Positions 41,964 through 51,018 of a stretch of 64,000 nucleotides of DNA are shown here, piece after piece. This DNA is from Paenibacillus cremeus (GTDB taxonomy: Bacteria > Bacillota > Bacilli > Paenibacillales > NBRC-103111): NCBI RefSeq assembly GCF_007786445.1, contig NZ_VNJI01000005.1, positions 62,001 through 126,000 on the forward strand, read 5' to 3'. Position numbers and translations under genes: made by a program. The notes below the pieces were generated by a model. That model ran no database searches. It was given only the letters and a program-made list of their open reading frames with translations, and was not told the origin of the DNA. Every line of letters begins with the position of its first letter. Within the stretch, counting starts at the first letter, position 1.

Positions 41964-41992
41964 GCAAAGAGGCAAGGAATCCCCCCTGCCTC
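41964..41992 (-). terminator. Weak hairpin after the binding-protein gene
   Basis: GAGGCA and TGCCTC pair across a 12-nt loop and, on the minus strand, are followed by TTTG. It could be a partial terminator or a stabilising hairpin between the binding-protein and reductase genes. Confidence 0.5.
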
Positions 41993-42005
41993 AGGCTATT
42001 ATTGT

Positions 42006-43541
42006 TTACTTTTGCGCCAGTCGATTTTTATACTCTACATTGATTTCTTCTATGATCTTTTGGTAGTTTGGATCCTTTTTGAGCGAGTCGATAAATTTGT
42101 CCCAATCGTCCATCGAGATTTTTCCGATGATCGCTTGCGTTTTCATATCGGAAAATTTCTTCGTATAGTCGGCACCCATCTTCAGCTCCGTGTTAGATAC
42201 CAGACCAATCGCCGGGTCTCCGACCGAAATCTTCGATCGATCTTCTGCAATTTTCATGTTTCGTTGATAAATCTCTTTTGGCATGCCAGCCGCGTACTGC
42301 CACAAATCTACTACCGGCGTACTGAACATTTTTCCCCAAGTGGCTGTTCCTACGCTATCGGCGACGGCTTTATCATTGGACACTTTAATCCCATCCGTAA
42401 CGGTATAATGAACATCTTTAATCCCATACAGCGTCAGATCCAGCCCATCGCCGCCGGAGCCGTAATTGACGAATTTTAAAATGGCTTTCATTTTGTCTTC
42501 CGGAACCGATTTCGGAATCGCTAATACCCCATTCATCCCTGTGCCTTGGGACACATACGGCTTGCCGCCCGGTTTGGCTGCTAAGGAGACCATCGGCGTC
42601 CATTCGACCTTCGGATTTTTCTTCCACTGATCCATGGTATATCGGAACAGCGCCTCCGGCGTTTCATTGGTGATCCCGGCTCTGCCGCTTGTTGCGAGCT
42701 CCCAGTATTGATTTTCCTTCAGCACCGGAAAGTCCTGCGGGATTAAGCCTTCCTGGAACAGCTTCCGCTGATAGACGATGGATTCCCTCATTTCCGGCTC
42801 CAGATACATATTCACCAGCTTGCCGTCGACCGCTTTCCATTTGCCCACGGTCCCCAAAAACACTTCGTCGATGACTCCCGCTCCACGCATCGTATAGCCA
42901 ATCGTGTCCTTCATGCCATCCGGCGCATTGTCCTTAAACGCTTTCATGACCGTATAAAGCTCATCCATATTGGTCGGCATCTTGAGTCCCAGCTTATCCA
43001 GCCAGTCTTTACGAATATCGAAAAATCCGCCTCCGTCTAAGGGCCGTCCGGCAGGAACAGCAAAGTTTTTGCCGTCGATCTTCGTATTTTGCCACGTTTG
43101 CGCTTTAATGGCGGCCAGGTTCGGATAATCCTTGATATAAGGCGTAATGTCCCAGAAGGCCCCCTGCTTCACCATTTGGCGGAATAATGGCGTGGTGATG
43201 CTCGGAATTTTGATCAAATCGGGAATATCGCCTGCAGCTAGTGCCACATTGACCCGGTCTGCGTAATCGGCGCCTGGAATCCATTGCACCGTCAGCTTCG
43301 TATTGGTCCGTTTCTCGAATTCCTTCTGAACGGGATTATCAGCACCAGGAGGCTGGGCAATGGTGAAATCGCTAATGACGCGGATCTCGGTAGGCTTAGC
43401 AGGTGCTTTGGCCTCCCCTGTTGCAGGCGCCGCACCGTCCTTCGCTGGAGCGGAAGGGGTCGACGAGGAGCAGGCCGCAGCAAGAGAAGAGAATGCGACC
43501 ATCGTGGATAATACGAGTAGCGCTTTCGGCATGTGTTTCAT
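42006..43541 (-). CDS. Extracellular solute-binding lipoprotein (LplA type)
   Basis: 511 residues. The signal peptide ends in LAAAC (Cys24), followed by a Pro/Ala/Lys-rich linker (PSAPAKDGAAPATGEAKAPA). The mature fold begins TEIRVISDFTIAQPPG and includes EKRTNTKLTVQWIPGADY, like the paralogous protein at 34592-36091. GAGGAGATG lies about 12 nt before the ATG. It is placed between the dehydratase and reductase genes, and supplies the LplB/YtcP pair upstream. Confidence 0.93.
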   Translation of the reverse strand: MKHMPKALLVLSTMVAFSSLAAACSSSTPSAPAKDGAAPATGEAKAPAKPTEIRVISDFTIAQPPGADNPVQKEFEKRTNTKLTVQWIPGADYADRVNVALAAGDIPDLIKIPSITTPLFRQMVKQGAFWDITPYIKDYPNLAAIKAQTWQNTKIDGKNFAVPAGRPLDGGGFFDIRKDWLDKLGLKMPTNMDELYTVMKAFKDNAPDGMKDTIGYTMRGAGVIDEVFLGTVGKWKAVDGKLVNMYLEPEMRESIVYQRKLFQEGLIPQDFPVLKENQYWELATSGRAGITNETPEALFRYTMDQWKKNPKVEWTPMVSLAAKPGGKPYVSQGTGMNGVLAIPKSVPEDKMKAILKFVNYGSGGDGLDLTLYGIKDVHYTVTDGIKVSNDKAVADSVGTATWGKMFSTPVVDLWQYAAGMPKEIYQRNMKIAEDRSKISVGDPAIGLVSNTELKMGADYTKKFSDMKTQAIIGKISMDDWDKFIDSLKKDPNYQKIIEEINVEYKNRLAQK

Positions 43542-43579
43542 GGATTACTCATCTCCTCATGGAATGGAATGATTTCGTC

Positions 43580-44728
43580 TCAACGGTTCAAAGCCCAGCC
43601 GCTTTCTCTTACTTGGCGTTCATAAAAGGCTTCATCGACATGGAGGCCAAAGCCTGGAGTCGAAGGCACCGAGATTTTCCCGTCTTGAACCCGGTAGCCT
43701 GAAGTGTCAATGCCCGGAATTTGCGCGGGGTCCCATTCAACTAACAAAAACCCTTCGATGGCAGGATACACTTGAGCCGAAGCATAGTTTCCATAGAAGC
43801 CGCCGTAATTGTGCGGAGCTGCCTTTACCCCGGATTTTGCCAGCCGCTTGGCTAATTTCAGCCAATTCACGATTCCGTAGTCCCTCAAATCATATTGAAT
43901 CGCATCAATCAACCCCTGCTCCGCCCACTCCACAATCGGTCTAGCTGCCTGTCCTTCACCGTCTGTGATCATCACGTTCAGATTCTCCTTGGCCATCCAT
44001 TCCTTCAGATTGCGGTAAAGACGATCATCCTCGTGGAAAGCCTCCTCGACCCACAGCAGATTGGATTGCGCCGTTTCTCTAAGCACATGCTTGGTCAGGT
44101 TCAAGTTGTACCCATTGTTGGCGTCAATAGCAAGGTTACATTCGGGGCCGACAACCGCTCTAATTCCGTTCACGATCGCAATATCTCGTTTCGTGCCTTC
44201 CATTAAGTCCATGTGCATGGCTCCACGGCCGACTTTGATTTTGAAGTTGCGGAACCCTTCGTTATAGCCTTCCATCGCTTCTTCCTGAAGGAGGGCAACC
44301 GCCGCTTCCTCCGAGCTCAGATGCAAATCGTCAAAGTACAGCGACGTATCGTAACAAGGCACCTGTAGTGGAGAAGAGAACTTCTTTTGGCTTAAAAGCT
44401 CATATACGGGGATCTCCCTGACTTTGGCCAACCAGTCAAACAGCGGGAATTGAATGCTTTGGAAGCGATCGTCAATCCACTGCTCTTCGCTGAAAATTTC
44501 ACTCACCGTTGCCCCGAGCATCGCTTCGGCCGCTTCACGAGACACGCGAGACCAGCTGTACCCTGTAATCCCCCCAATCGTGATTCGAACGAGTGGAAAG
44601 CTGACTTCCTTCCCGTGAACGCCCAGCCTAGCATTGCATCCGGCCAGCCTTCTCCGTTCCCCTTTCATGATCACCTGTTCGATTTTCTCAATACGCCATG
44701 TTTTTTCCAGATCGGCAAAGTTTGTCAT
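43580..44728 (-). CDS. Enolase-superfamily dehydratase/racemase (mandelate racemase type)
   Basis: 382 residues. The superfamily catalytic set is visible: KIK (Lys163, Lys165) in FKIKVGRG, metal ligands Asp202 (DANNGYN), Glu228 or Glu229 (WVEEAF) and Glu258 (ITDGEG), and His306 in APHNYGG. The enzyme abstracts a proton alpha to a carboxylate, so the substrate is probably a sugar acid such as an aldonate or uronate; the group does not identify which. It lies in the same transcript as importer genes and the aldo/keto reductase. A related enzyme fragment lies at the window's left edge. Confidence 0.88.
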   Translation of the reverse strand: MTNFADLEKTWRIEKIEQVIMKGERRRLAGCNARLGVHGKEVSFPLVRITIGGITGYSWSRVSREAAEAMLGATVSEIFSEEQWIDDRFQSIQFPLFDWLAKVREIPVYELLSQKKFSSPLQVPCYDTSLYFDDLHLSSEEAAVALLQEEAMEGYNEGFRNFKIKVGRGAMHMDLMEGTKRDIAIVNGIRAVVGPECNLAIDANNGYNLNLTKHVLRETAQSNLLWVEEAFHEDDRLYRNLKEWMAKENLNVMITDGEGQAARPIVEWAEQGLIDAIQYDLRDYGIVNWLKLAKRLAKSGVKAAPHNYGGFYGNYASAQVYPAIEGFLLVEWDPAQIPGIDTSGYRVQDGKISVPSTPGFGLHVDEAFYERQVRESGWALNR

Positions 44729-44794
44729 TTCACAAGTCTCCTCTTCAAAATATATTCATTGATTAAGCTCCGCCGGATCAGCATTCGCTGCCTC

Positions 44795-45676
44795 TTAACC
44801 TTTAACAGAGCCTAACATAACACCCTTGGTAAAATGCTTCTGCAAAAACGGATAGACCAGCATGATGGGAAGTGTAGAAATGACGACGGCAGCCATCTTA
44901 ATGGTTTGCGTGGGCAGCTGCTTATCGGATGCCATCTCTACCGCTGACGCGCCCCCAACCGCCGTGTCTGAATCAATCAGCATGTTGCGCAGAACAATCT
45001 GTAAAGGCACTTTGGTAAAATCGTTAATGTACAGCACCGCATTAAAGAACGTATTCCAATACGCCACGGCGTAAAATAATCCGAAGGCGGCCAGCGATGC
45101 GGCGGAAAGCGGCAAAATGACCCGGAAAAAGATGCTTAGATCATTACATCCGTCAATCATGGCGGCTTCCTCCAGCTCGACTGGAATGCTGTCAAAGAAG
45201 CTTTTCATCAAGATGACATACCAGCCGCTCGTGATTACGGGGACAATCAATGCCCATACGCTGTTAATCATTCCAAAATCACGGACGAGCAGATAAACGG
45301 GAATAATGCCCGGATTAAACAAAATCGAAAACATCACCAGGATGAGCATCGTTCTTCTTCCACGCAGCCTTTTACGGGAGAGGCCAAAGGAGAAGGCCGA
45401 TGTGACCATGAGGCTTAACACAGTTCCCATGGTGGCCAGAAAGGCACTAACCCCGGTGGCACGCATGAACGCCGAAGTGGAAAGCAAATATTGATAAGCG
45501 CCTATGCTCCACTTGCTCGGAAAAAGAACGAAGCCGTATTTCTCGATGTACTCTCTGGGCTCCGTAAAGGAAACCACAAATACATAGTACAAGGGGAACA
45601 GCGTAACCACTCCAATGACCACTAAGACAAGGATATTGATCCAACCAAAGATGCGGTCCCCAAGGCTTTCTCGCAT
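44795..45676 (-). CDS. Sugar ABC transporter permease (YtcP/LplC type)
   Basis: 293 residues with six membrane helices and the EAA loop EEAAMIDGCNDLSIFFR. The end KGVMLGSVKG is identical in form to that of the paralogue at 32654-33529. AAGGAGG lies 8 nt before the ATG at 45676; a start 36 nt earlier overlaps the preceding gene and is less likely. It is coupled to the LplB-type permease 16 nt upstream. Confidence 0.93.
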   Translation of the reverse strand: MRESLGDRIFGWINILVLVVIGVVTLFPLYYVFVVSFTEPREYIEKYGFVLFPSKWSIGAYQYLLSTSAFMRATGVSAFLATMGTVLSLMVTSAFSFGLSRKRLRGRRTMLILVMFSILFNPGIIPVYLLVRDFGMINSVWALIVPVITSGWYVILMKSFFDSIPVELEEAAMIDGCNDLSIFFRVILPLSAASLAAFGLFYAVAYWNTFFNAVLYINDFTKVPLQIVLRNMLIDSDTAVGGASAVEMASDKQLPTQTIKMAAVVISTLPIMLVYPFLQKHFTKGVMLGSVKG

Positions 45677-45692
45677 TGGCCTTACCTCCTTA

Positions 45693-46652
45693 TTAATAAA
45701 CGCCCTCTTCACCGAAGCGCTTAGCCAGCCAGTTGGAGCCTACTACAAGCACGAGACCGATCACCGACTTAAACAAACCGGCTGCCGTCGTATAGCTGAA
45801 CTGTCCTTGCTGAATCCCGTTGCGATAAACATATGTCTCAAACACATCGGAAACATTCGCCACCGCGCCGTTAGTCATTAGAAATACTTGTTCAAAGCCC
45901 ACATCCATAATATGGCCCAACCGCAGAATTAAAAGAATAACGATGACGTTTCGGATCCCTGGGAGCGTAATATGCCAGATTTGCCGGATGCGAGTCGCGC
46001 CATCGATCCTGGCTGCTTCATACAGCTGCGTGTCGATGCCGGTCATGGCGGCGAGGAATATAATCGTTCCCCATCCGGTGTCCTTCCATATATTTTGACC
46101 GGTGAGCATGCCCCAGAAATATTTTTCATTCGTCAAAAAATCAATTTTCGAAAATCCTGCGTACTGGAGAAGCATGTTGATGATCCCATTCGACTGAGAA
46201 AGCAGTAAGAACGTAATCCCCGCAATAATGACCCACGATAAGAAATGGGGCAGGTAAACAATCGATTGAATCGTCCGCTTAAAATATTTGTTGCTCACTT
46301 CATTCATACAAAGCGACAGTAGGATCGGCAGCGGAAAGAAAAAGACTAGGCTGAGCAGGCTGATCATCATCGTATTGCGGAACAGAAGTAGGAAATCAGG
46401 ATTGTTAAAAAACCGTTCAAAATTTTCGAGTCCTACCCAAGCGCTTTTAAATACTCCCATATAAGGTGAATACTCTTGAAAGGCAATGATTAAGCCCCAC
46501 ATCGGGTAATATTTGAAAATTAGAAAATACAGGAGTCCGGGCAAAACCAGTAAGTATAAATACTTGTCCCGGTTCATTTCGGACCAAAACGAAGCTTTGG
46601 ACTTCCTTTGCGCAAGGGGCTTTCGCTTTATGTTTGTCGCTTGAGCTTCCAT
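45693..46652 (-). CDS. Sugar ABC transporter permease (LplB type)
   Basis: 319 residues. Six membrane helices begin near YLYLLVLPGLLYFLIF (about 31-46); the EAA loop reads YEAARIDGATRIRQIW then ITLPGIRN. It is the first gene of the second block, with GGGAGGG 6 nt before the ATG and a possible sigma-A promoter (TTGTAC, 17 nt, TACATT on the minus strand) in the 134-bp region before it. It is highly similar to the LplB-type gene at 33545-34507. Confidence 0.93.
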   Translation of the reverse strand: MEAQATNIKRKPLAQRKSKASFWSEMNRDKYLYLLVLPGLLYFLIFKYYPMWGLIIAFQEYSPYMGVFKSAWVGLENFERFFNNPDFLLLFRNTMMISLLSLVFFFPLPILLSLCMNEVSNKYFKRTIQSIVYLPHFLSWVIIAGITFLLLSQSNGIINMLLQYAGFSKIDFLTNEKYFWGMLTGQNIWKDTGWGTIIFLAAMTGIDTQLYEAARIDGATRIRQIWHITLPGIRNVIVILLILRLGHIMDVGFEQVFLMTNGAVANVSDVFETYVYRNGIQQGQFSYTTAAGLFKSVIGLVLVVGSNWLAKRFGEEGVY

Positions 46653-46786
46653 GTACCACCCTCCCTGATACGTAGTGAGTTGCTGATAGCCATAATGTAA
46701 AGCATGGGCAAAGGAGGTACAATGATAACAAATTATTGCTATCGCATGGCATAATTTCCGGCCATCGTCTTTTTTTGCAATGAATA

Positions 46787-46827
46787 AAAAAAGCCCTTCA
46801 GATCGTCAGAAGAGCTTCTTTCATGGC
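46787..46827 (-). terminator. Intrinsic terminator of the second membrane-bound regulator
   Basis: Minus-strand AGCTCTTCTGA and TCTGAAGGGCT form an imperfect stem followed by TTTTTTT. Confidence 0.8.
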
Positions 46828-46829
46828 TA

Positions 46830-49154
46830 TTAGGTATGCTTTTCCCGATATTGTCTGGGAGTCAGACTCTCATATTTTTTAAACATCCGGATCAGGTAGG
46901 ACGGCTGATAATGCAGCTGATCGGCAATATCATTGATTTTCAAATCGGTTGTCACGAGCAGCTCTTTGCATTTCTCCAGCCTTAAACGAACCATCATATC
47001 GATAAAATTGATGCCGTTAATCTGCTTGAACGCTTTACTAAGCTTGGAGGGGCTGATCTGAAACTGATCGGCATACATTTCGAGCGAGACATCGTGGAAA
47101 ACGTCCTTCTGCATTTGCACCAATAGATCATCAATCATTTCTTTTAAATTGGCGTCATAAGCGATGGTTAAGGTTCGGACAAAAGGACGGATCAGTTGAT
47201 ATTGGAACCACTCCACGATTTGGTCCGGCTCCGATAGCTGCATTAACTGCTCATATAAATGTACACCTTCATATAAAGTGAACAAGTTCACATCATGCTT
47301 CACGATCGCATCGTGAATCGAGCCGAGCAGCTTCATCATGCCTTGGTGAACCATCAACTCAGCGTTGTTGTTGCTTTGCAGCTCCAGCATAAATTTCTTG
47401 ATCAGTTGAGCCGCCTCTTCTTCCAGTCCCATGCTGACGGTATGCACAATTTCTCTTTCCAGCTCGGATGGATACTGATTTTGCTTCGTGCTCGGGAGCA
47501 GGTATTGATTCATATCCAGCATTTGATTCGAAGTATGATGATCACGGAACCGCAGTGCTTTTCGAGTCTGCTCCAAAATCTTAGGCATTTCCACGATCGA
47601 ATCGGATATTTTGCTGGTAACAATGGTCACCTTGAGGCGCAGCACATTATTCACCGCCACGATATAGTCATGGGCCAGCTTATTCAACATCGCTGCGATC
47701 TCCTCCTTGGAGTGAGTCGGGTCCAAAACCAGAAAAACGCCAATAGACAAGTCCTGAAAATTTGTTACATGAACCATATTTAATTTTTCGGAGCAGAGCT
47801 CTGTAATAATATTCGAAGCAGCGAAGCTGACCAGCTGATCGTCCCGCTCCGAAAATTTCCCGCCTAATTCGGTCATCCCATGGAGCTGAGCGACCATAAT
47901 AGCAAACTTCTTTTGCTCTATGTCCCAGTCAAACTGCTTCATTTTCTGAACCAGCTCGGATTCCGTGTGGGTGTACAAGTGACCCTGCAAAAATTGCAGC
48001 AGAAAGCTCTCCCGAAGCATGGGCGTTGACTGCTTGAGCTTGATGGAAAGCTCCTGCTGTTGTTGAAGCTGCAGCTTCCATTGATGCTCGATATAGGTCA
48101 CCTCGTCCTTGTCGCTCGACCGGCCAGTTCTGGAGCCTTCAAAAAGGCTCTTTAATCGTTGTATGGGATCGTAAATTTTGTTAGATGCAAACCAAGATAG
48201 CAATAACCCCAGGGTTAATCCCAGCACGCTGATCCACACGATAAGGCTCGACAAGGATCTCACAGGGGCGATGATTTGCGATACAGGTGTAGCGGTGACC
48301 ACCGTCCATTTGCTGCCCAGCTTCGAAATTTTTCCATAGGAGACGTTATAGCTCTTATGGTCCCATTCAAATTTGAACCTATTTTCATTCGCATTGTCTG
48401 CATTGATCCGGTTTTTTAGCGTGTCCTTCAGCGTCTGCTGATCTTTCGTGCCCTCATCGCTTGAAGAGGTGGTTAAATCGTCGCCATTCTCATTAAAAAG
48501 GAAAGCCACGCCTTCGCCCGAAACGAGCTTTTGGACCATGGTATTTAATTTCTTTTGATCCAAATAAATAATGTACATTCCAAAGGAGCCATACATTTGT
48601 CCCCCTGGGAGCTTAATAATGATCGCTTTATTTTGCGAATCCGGCTTATTTATTTTTTTCAGCGCATAATTCCAATAGATCGTTCGCTCGTTATCCAACA
48701 ATGAATTTAATAAGTTGAGGTCGTCTTCTGTTCGGATGGTTTGAAACCCCACCTCGTCACCCATAATTTTATTCGTACCGCGCAAGTACAAACTCACGCT
48801 ATTAATCAGAGAGTTGGATTCCGTGATTAGAGAAAACGTTTTCATAATATCGTTGGTGACTTGGAAATCCTGAACGAAATCCAGCTGCTTCAGTGTCTCA
48901 TCCATGCTCCGGTCGAAAGCAAGCCGCACAACTGAATGCTCCAGATTTGAAAGATAATCATTCATTTGCTGGATCGATGAATTCAATTGATTCTGATGCG
49001 CCTTGTTTACTTCGGTTTCGATCCGATCGGTTCCGATATAGTAAATAATGACCCCTATAAAGGCAATGGGGATGCAAGTAATCAGGAGCACCAGCCCTAA
49101 ATTTTTCCAATAAATCGCGCCTCTGCTTTTACTTACTAGCCTACTCATCTGCAT
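46830..49154 (-). CDS. Membrane-anchored AraC-type regulator with extracellular sensor
   Basis: 774 residues: membrane helix (about 17-40), extracellular Cache-like region (41-300), membrane helix (300-323), cytosolic linker and AraC DNA-binding domain (about 675-774; VSLEMYADQFQISPSKLSKAFKQ, LHYQPSYLIRMFKKY). It is the paralogue of the regulator at 30249-32567 in length and domain order and probably controls the permease operon just downstream. The ribosome site is weak; an in-frame ATG two codons later is an alternative. AT-rich promoter sequence lies at 49220-49260. Confidence 0.9.
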   Translation of the reverse strand: MQMSRLVSKSRGAIYWKNLGLVLLITCIPIAFIGVIIYYIGTDRIETEVNKAHQNQLNSSIQQMNDYLSNLEHSVVRLAFDRSMDETLKQLDFVQDFQVTNDIMKTFSLITESNSLINSVSLYLRGTNKIMGDEVGFQTIRTEDDLNLLNSLLDNERTIYWNYALKKINKPDSQNKAIIIKLPGGQMYGSFGMYIIYLDQKKLNTMVQKLVSGEGVAFLFNENGDDLTTSSSDEGTKDQQTLKDTLKNRINADNANENRFKFEWDHKSYNVSYGKISKLGSKWTVVTATPVSQIIAPVRSLSSLIVWISVLGLTLGLLLSWFASNKIYDPIQRLKSLFEGSRTGRSSDKDEVTYIEHQWKLQLQQQQELSIKLKQSTPMLRESFLLQFLQGHLYTHTESELVQKMKQFDWDIEQKKFAIMVAQLHGMTELGGKFSERDDQLVSFAASNIITELCSEKLNMVHVTNFQDLSIGVFLVLDPTHSKEEIAAMLNKLAHDYIVAVNNVLRLKVTIVTSKISDSIVEMPKILEQTRKALRFRDHHTSNQMLDMNQYLLPSTKQNQYPSELEREIVHTVSMGLEEEAAQLIKKFMLELQSNNNAELMVHQGMMKLLGSIHDAIVKHDVNLFTLYEGVHLYEQLMQLSEPDQIVEWFQYQLIRPFVRTLTIAYDANLKEMIDDLLVQMQKDVFHDVSLEMYADQFQISPSKLSKAFKQINGINFIDMMVRLRLEKCKELLVTTDLKINDIADQLHYQPSYLIRMFKKYESLTPRQYREKHT

Positions 49155-49279
49155 CTCATCACGCCCATCGCTAAAATAAGTAGAAAGTTGGACTGCCCGC
49201 GAGCTTATATAGGGTAAATTCTATATATATTATATAATGGAAAAATTTAATATAGTAGCCCCTTTGACGTTTTTTAATT

Positions 49280-49329
49280 AAAAAGAGCACTTGAAGATTG
49301 GCATCGGCATCGAAACCATCTCCAAGTGC
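49280..49329 (-). terminator. Intrinsic terminator of the GH88 gene
   Basis: Minus-strand GCACTTGGAGATGG pairs with CCAATCTTCAAGTGC (one bulge) followed by TCTTTTT. The stem starts 25 nt past the stop codon. Confidence 0.8.
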
Positions 49330-49354
49330 ATCCCTTTATTACATTCGAGAGTAC

Positions 49355-50482
49355 TTACCAAAACAACTCCCCATGACCCAGCAACCGGGAAAGACCTTCT
49401 ACAAAATAATAGTCTCCGTAGATCAGAGGAACATCAATGTTTTTGCCTTCTGGGAAATGGCTTGTACCGTGCAAGATCAAGCCTTCTTCCGATTCCGACT
49501 CCCAGGCGCCGTAGTTGGTAAATAACGAGTGCAGGATTCGCTCGCCAGCTCGACGGTACAGAGCTGAGCCCTCTCCGCCCAGCTGCTCGTCTAGCAGCAA
49601 CAGACCACATGCAGCAATAGCGCCGGCAGAAGAATCACGATAGGCCGGAATCCCCTCAGGCAATCGAAAATCCCAATGCGGGACGTAATCTTCCGGCAGG
49701 TTGGCGATAAAAAAGTTGGCTGCGCGCTTAGCGGCATCCAAATACTCCGGATCTCCCGTATGGAGATGACTAAGTGTCATCCCATAGATCGCCCATGCAG
49801 TACCGCGTGACCATGCGGATTCTGGCGCAAACCCCTGGCCACCGTTCACTTCAAGCTTTTCTCCTGTCTGCGGATCGAAAATGACAATATGATTGACCGA
49901 GCCGTCCGGGCGGATAAAATGCTCGACCGCCATATCCGCATGCCGGATAGCGATATGCTTATATCGAGGATCTCCGGTGATTTCAGAAGCCCAATGAAGC
50001 AGCGGTAAATTCATCATACAATCGATAATGGCCCAGCCGGAATTATCCTCTCCTTCACACCACGGGTTCCATGCACGGATATAATTTCCGTTCACGTTAA
50101 ACCGAGCTGCAAGGAGGTTCGCTGCGAGCAAGCCTCGACGCTTCGAGTCCTCCGCACCTAACAGCTTATAACGGGCCACACTCGTAAGGGTCCACATAAA
50201 GCCAATATCATGATCCAGCTTATAGTAGTCACTGATAACCTGATCAAGCTGCTGCTCGCAGGATTCAGCCAGCTGCTTAAAGGACTCGTCTTTGGATTCC
50301 CGGTACAACAGCCACAGTAATCCCGGCCAAAAGCCTGCGGTCCACCAGCTGGCGGGCTCAAGCTTGTAAACCCCATCCACACTTGCATGCGGAAAGCGGT
50401 CTCCTATCCGTTGACTTGTTTCGCTTACCTTTTGCATGGTTTTTTCCCAGGCTTGCTGAGCCCAGTCTTTTTCAAAATCCAT
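49355..50482 (-). CDS. Glycoside hydrolase family 88, unsaturated uronyl hydrolase
   Basis: 375 residues, a soluble alpha/alpha barrel. It removes the unsaturated uronic acid that lyases leave at the end of oligosaccharides. The catalytic Asp residues by comparison with Bacillus UGL are Asp92 in HDIGFMW and Asp154 in GWAIIDCMMN; Trp-rich WWTAGFWPG and RGTAWAIYG are also typical. The start at 50482 has GGAGGAG 11 nt upstream. There is no signal peptide, so it acts inside the cell on imported products, such as those of the alginate lyase or a related lyase. Confidence 0.9.
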   Translation of the reverse strand: MDFEKDWAQQAWEKTMQKVSETSQRIGDRFPHASVDGVYKLEPASWWTAGFWPGLLWLLYRESKDESFKQLAESCEQQLDQVISDYYKLDHDIGFMWTLTSVARYKLLGAEDSKRRGLLAANLLAARFNVNGNYIRAWNPWCEGEDNSGWAIIDCMMNLPLLHWASEITGDPRYKHIAIRHADMAVEHFIRPDGSVNHIVIFDPQTGEKLEVNGGQGFAPESAWSRGTAWAIYGMTLSHLHTGDPEYLDAAKRAANFFIANLPEDYVPHWDFRLPEGIPAYRDSSAGAIAACGLLLLDEQLGGEGSALYRRAGERILHSLFTNYGAWESESEEGLILHGTSHFPEGKNIDVPLIYGDYYFVEGLSRLLGHGELFW

Positions 50483-50607
50483 CTTGTTCAACACTCCTCC
50501 ATTGTAACGGGATTGCACTAAACAGATACTTATACATGCTTCCATTATAAAAATTTGCAGCAATCAAACCATAACACTATTTTGATTTATTCATCGGTTA
50601 TTTTGAC

Positions 50608-50652
50608 CAAAATTAAACGGCCTCAGTCCAATAGAAATTAGGACCAAGGCCG
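50608..50652 (-). terminator. Intrinsic terminator with G-U pairs, read on the minus strand
   Basis: A 12-bp stem (50618-50629 against 50641-50652) with two G-U pairs and an 11-nt loop, then TTTAATTTT. It ends the AtpZ/AtpI-like gene. Confidence 0.75.
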
Positions 50653-50669
50653 AACGTTTCGAAGCCTGC

Positions 50670-50912
50670 TCATCTGGAATCCTTATTAGACCCGCCTGTG
50701 TACTTGCGAAGAATCAAAATAATACTAGCTACACCGATCAGAAAGCCTAGCATAATGCCGACGACCAGCCAAATCGGCTGTCCGCCCTGCCACTTGCTGA
50801 TGAGATTTCCGAGCCAGTAGCCGGCCAGCATACAAACCACGAGATCGGCGCCGATGGCGGTGACTAGAGCTACTGCTTGCCAAGGGTTGTCTTTGGAGCT
50901 TTGTCCTCTCAT
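50670..50912 (-). CDS. AtpZ/AtpI-family small membrane protein
   Basis: 80 residues with two membrane helices (about 15-36 and 46-68), of the AtpZ/AtpI type that in Bacillus precedes the ATP synthase operon and is linked to c-ring assembly or Mg2+/Ca2+ transport. The fingerprint ADLVVCMLAGYWLG, then GGQPIWLVVGIMLGFLIG is visible. GAGGGGG lies 6 nt before the ATG at 50912. It is not near atp genes here; it lies 106 nt after the acyl-CoA synthetase gene in the same orientation and may be part of that transcript. Confidence 0.85.
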   Translation of the reverse strand: MRGQSSKDNPWQAVALVTAIGADLVVCMLAGYWLGNLISKWQGGQPIWLVVGIMLGFLIGVASIILILRKYTGGSNKDSR

Positions 50913-51018
50913 AAGCATCCCCCTCATCCCATATTCCATTGATATTAGGAGAATATGCGGCCATGCTCGGCTCTAGTCCATCTGTTGTGACGGAGGACGG
51001 CAGTGAATTCGTGTACCG

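Noticed and set aside
37746-50616. Shared ACCAAAATTAA(A/G)CG at about 37748 and 50605
   Set aside because: A 13 of 14 match in A-rich intergenic DNA, with no matching context, is likely chance.
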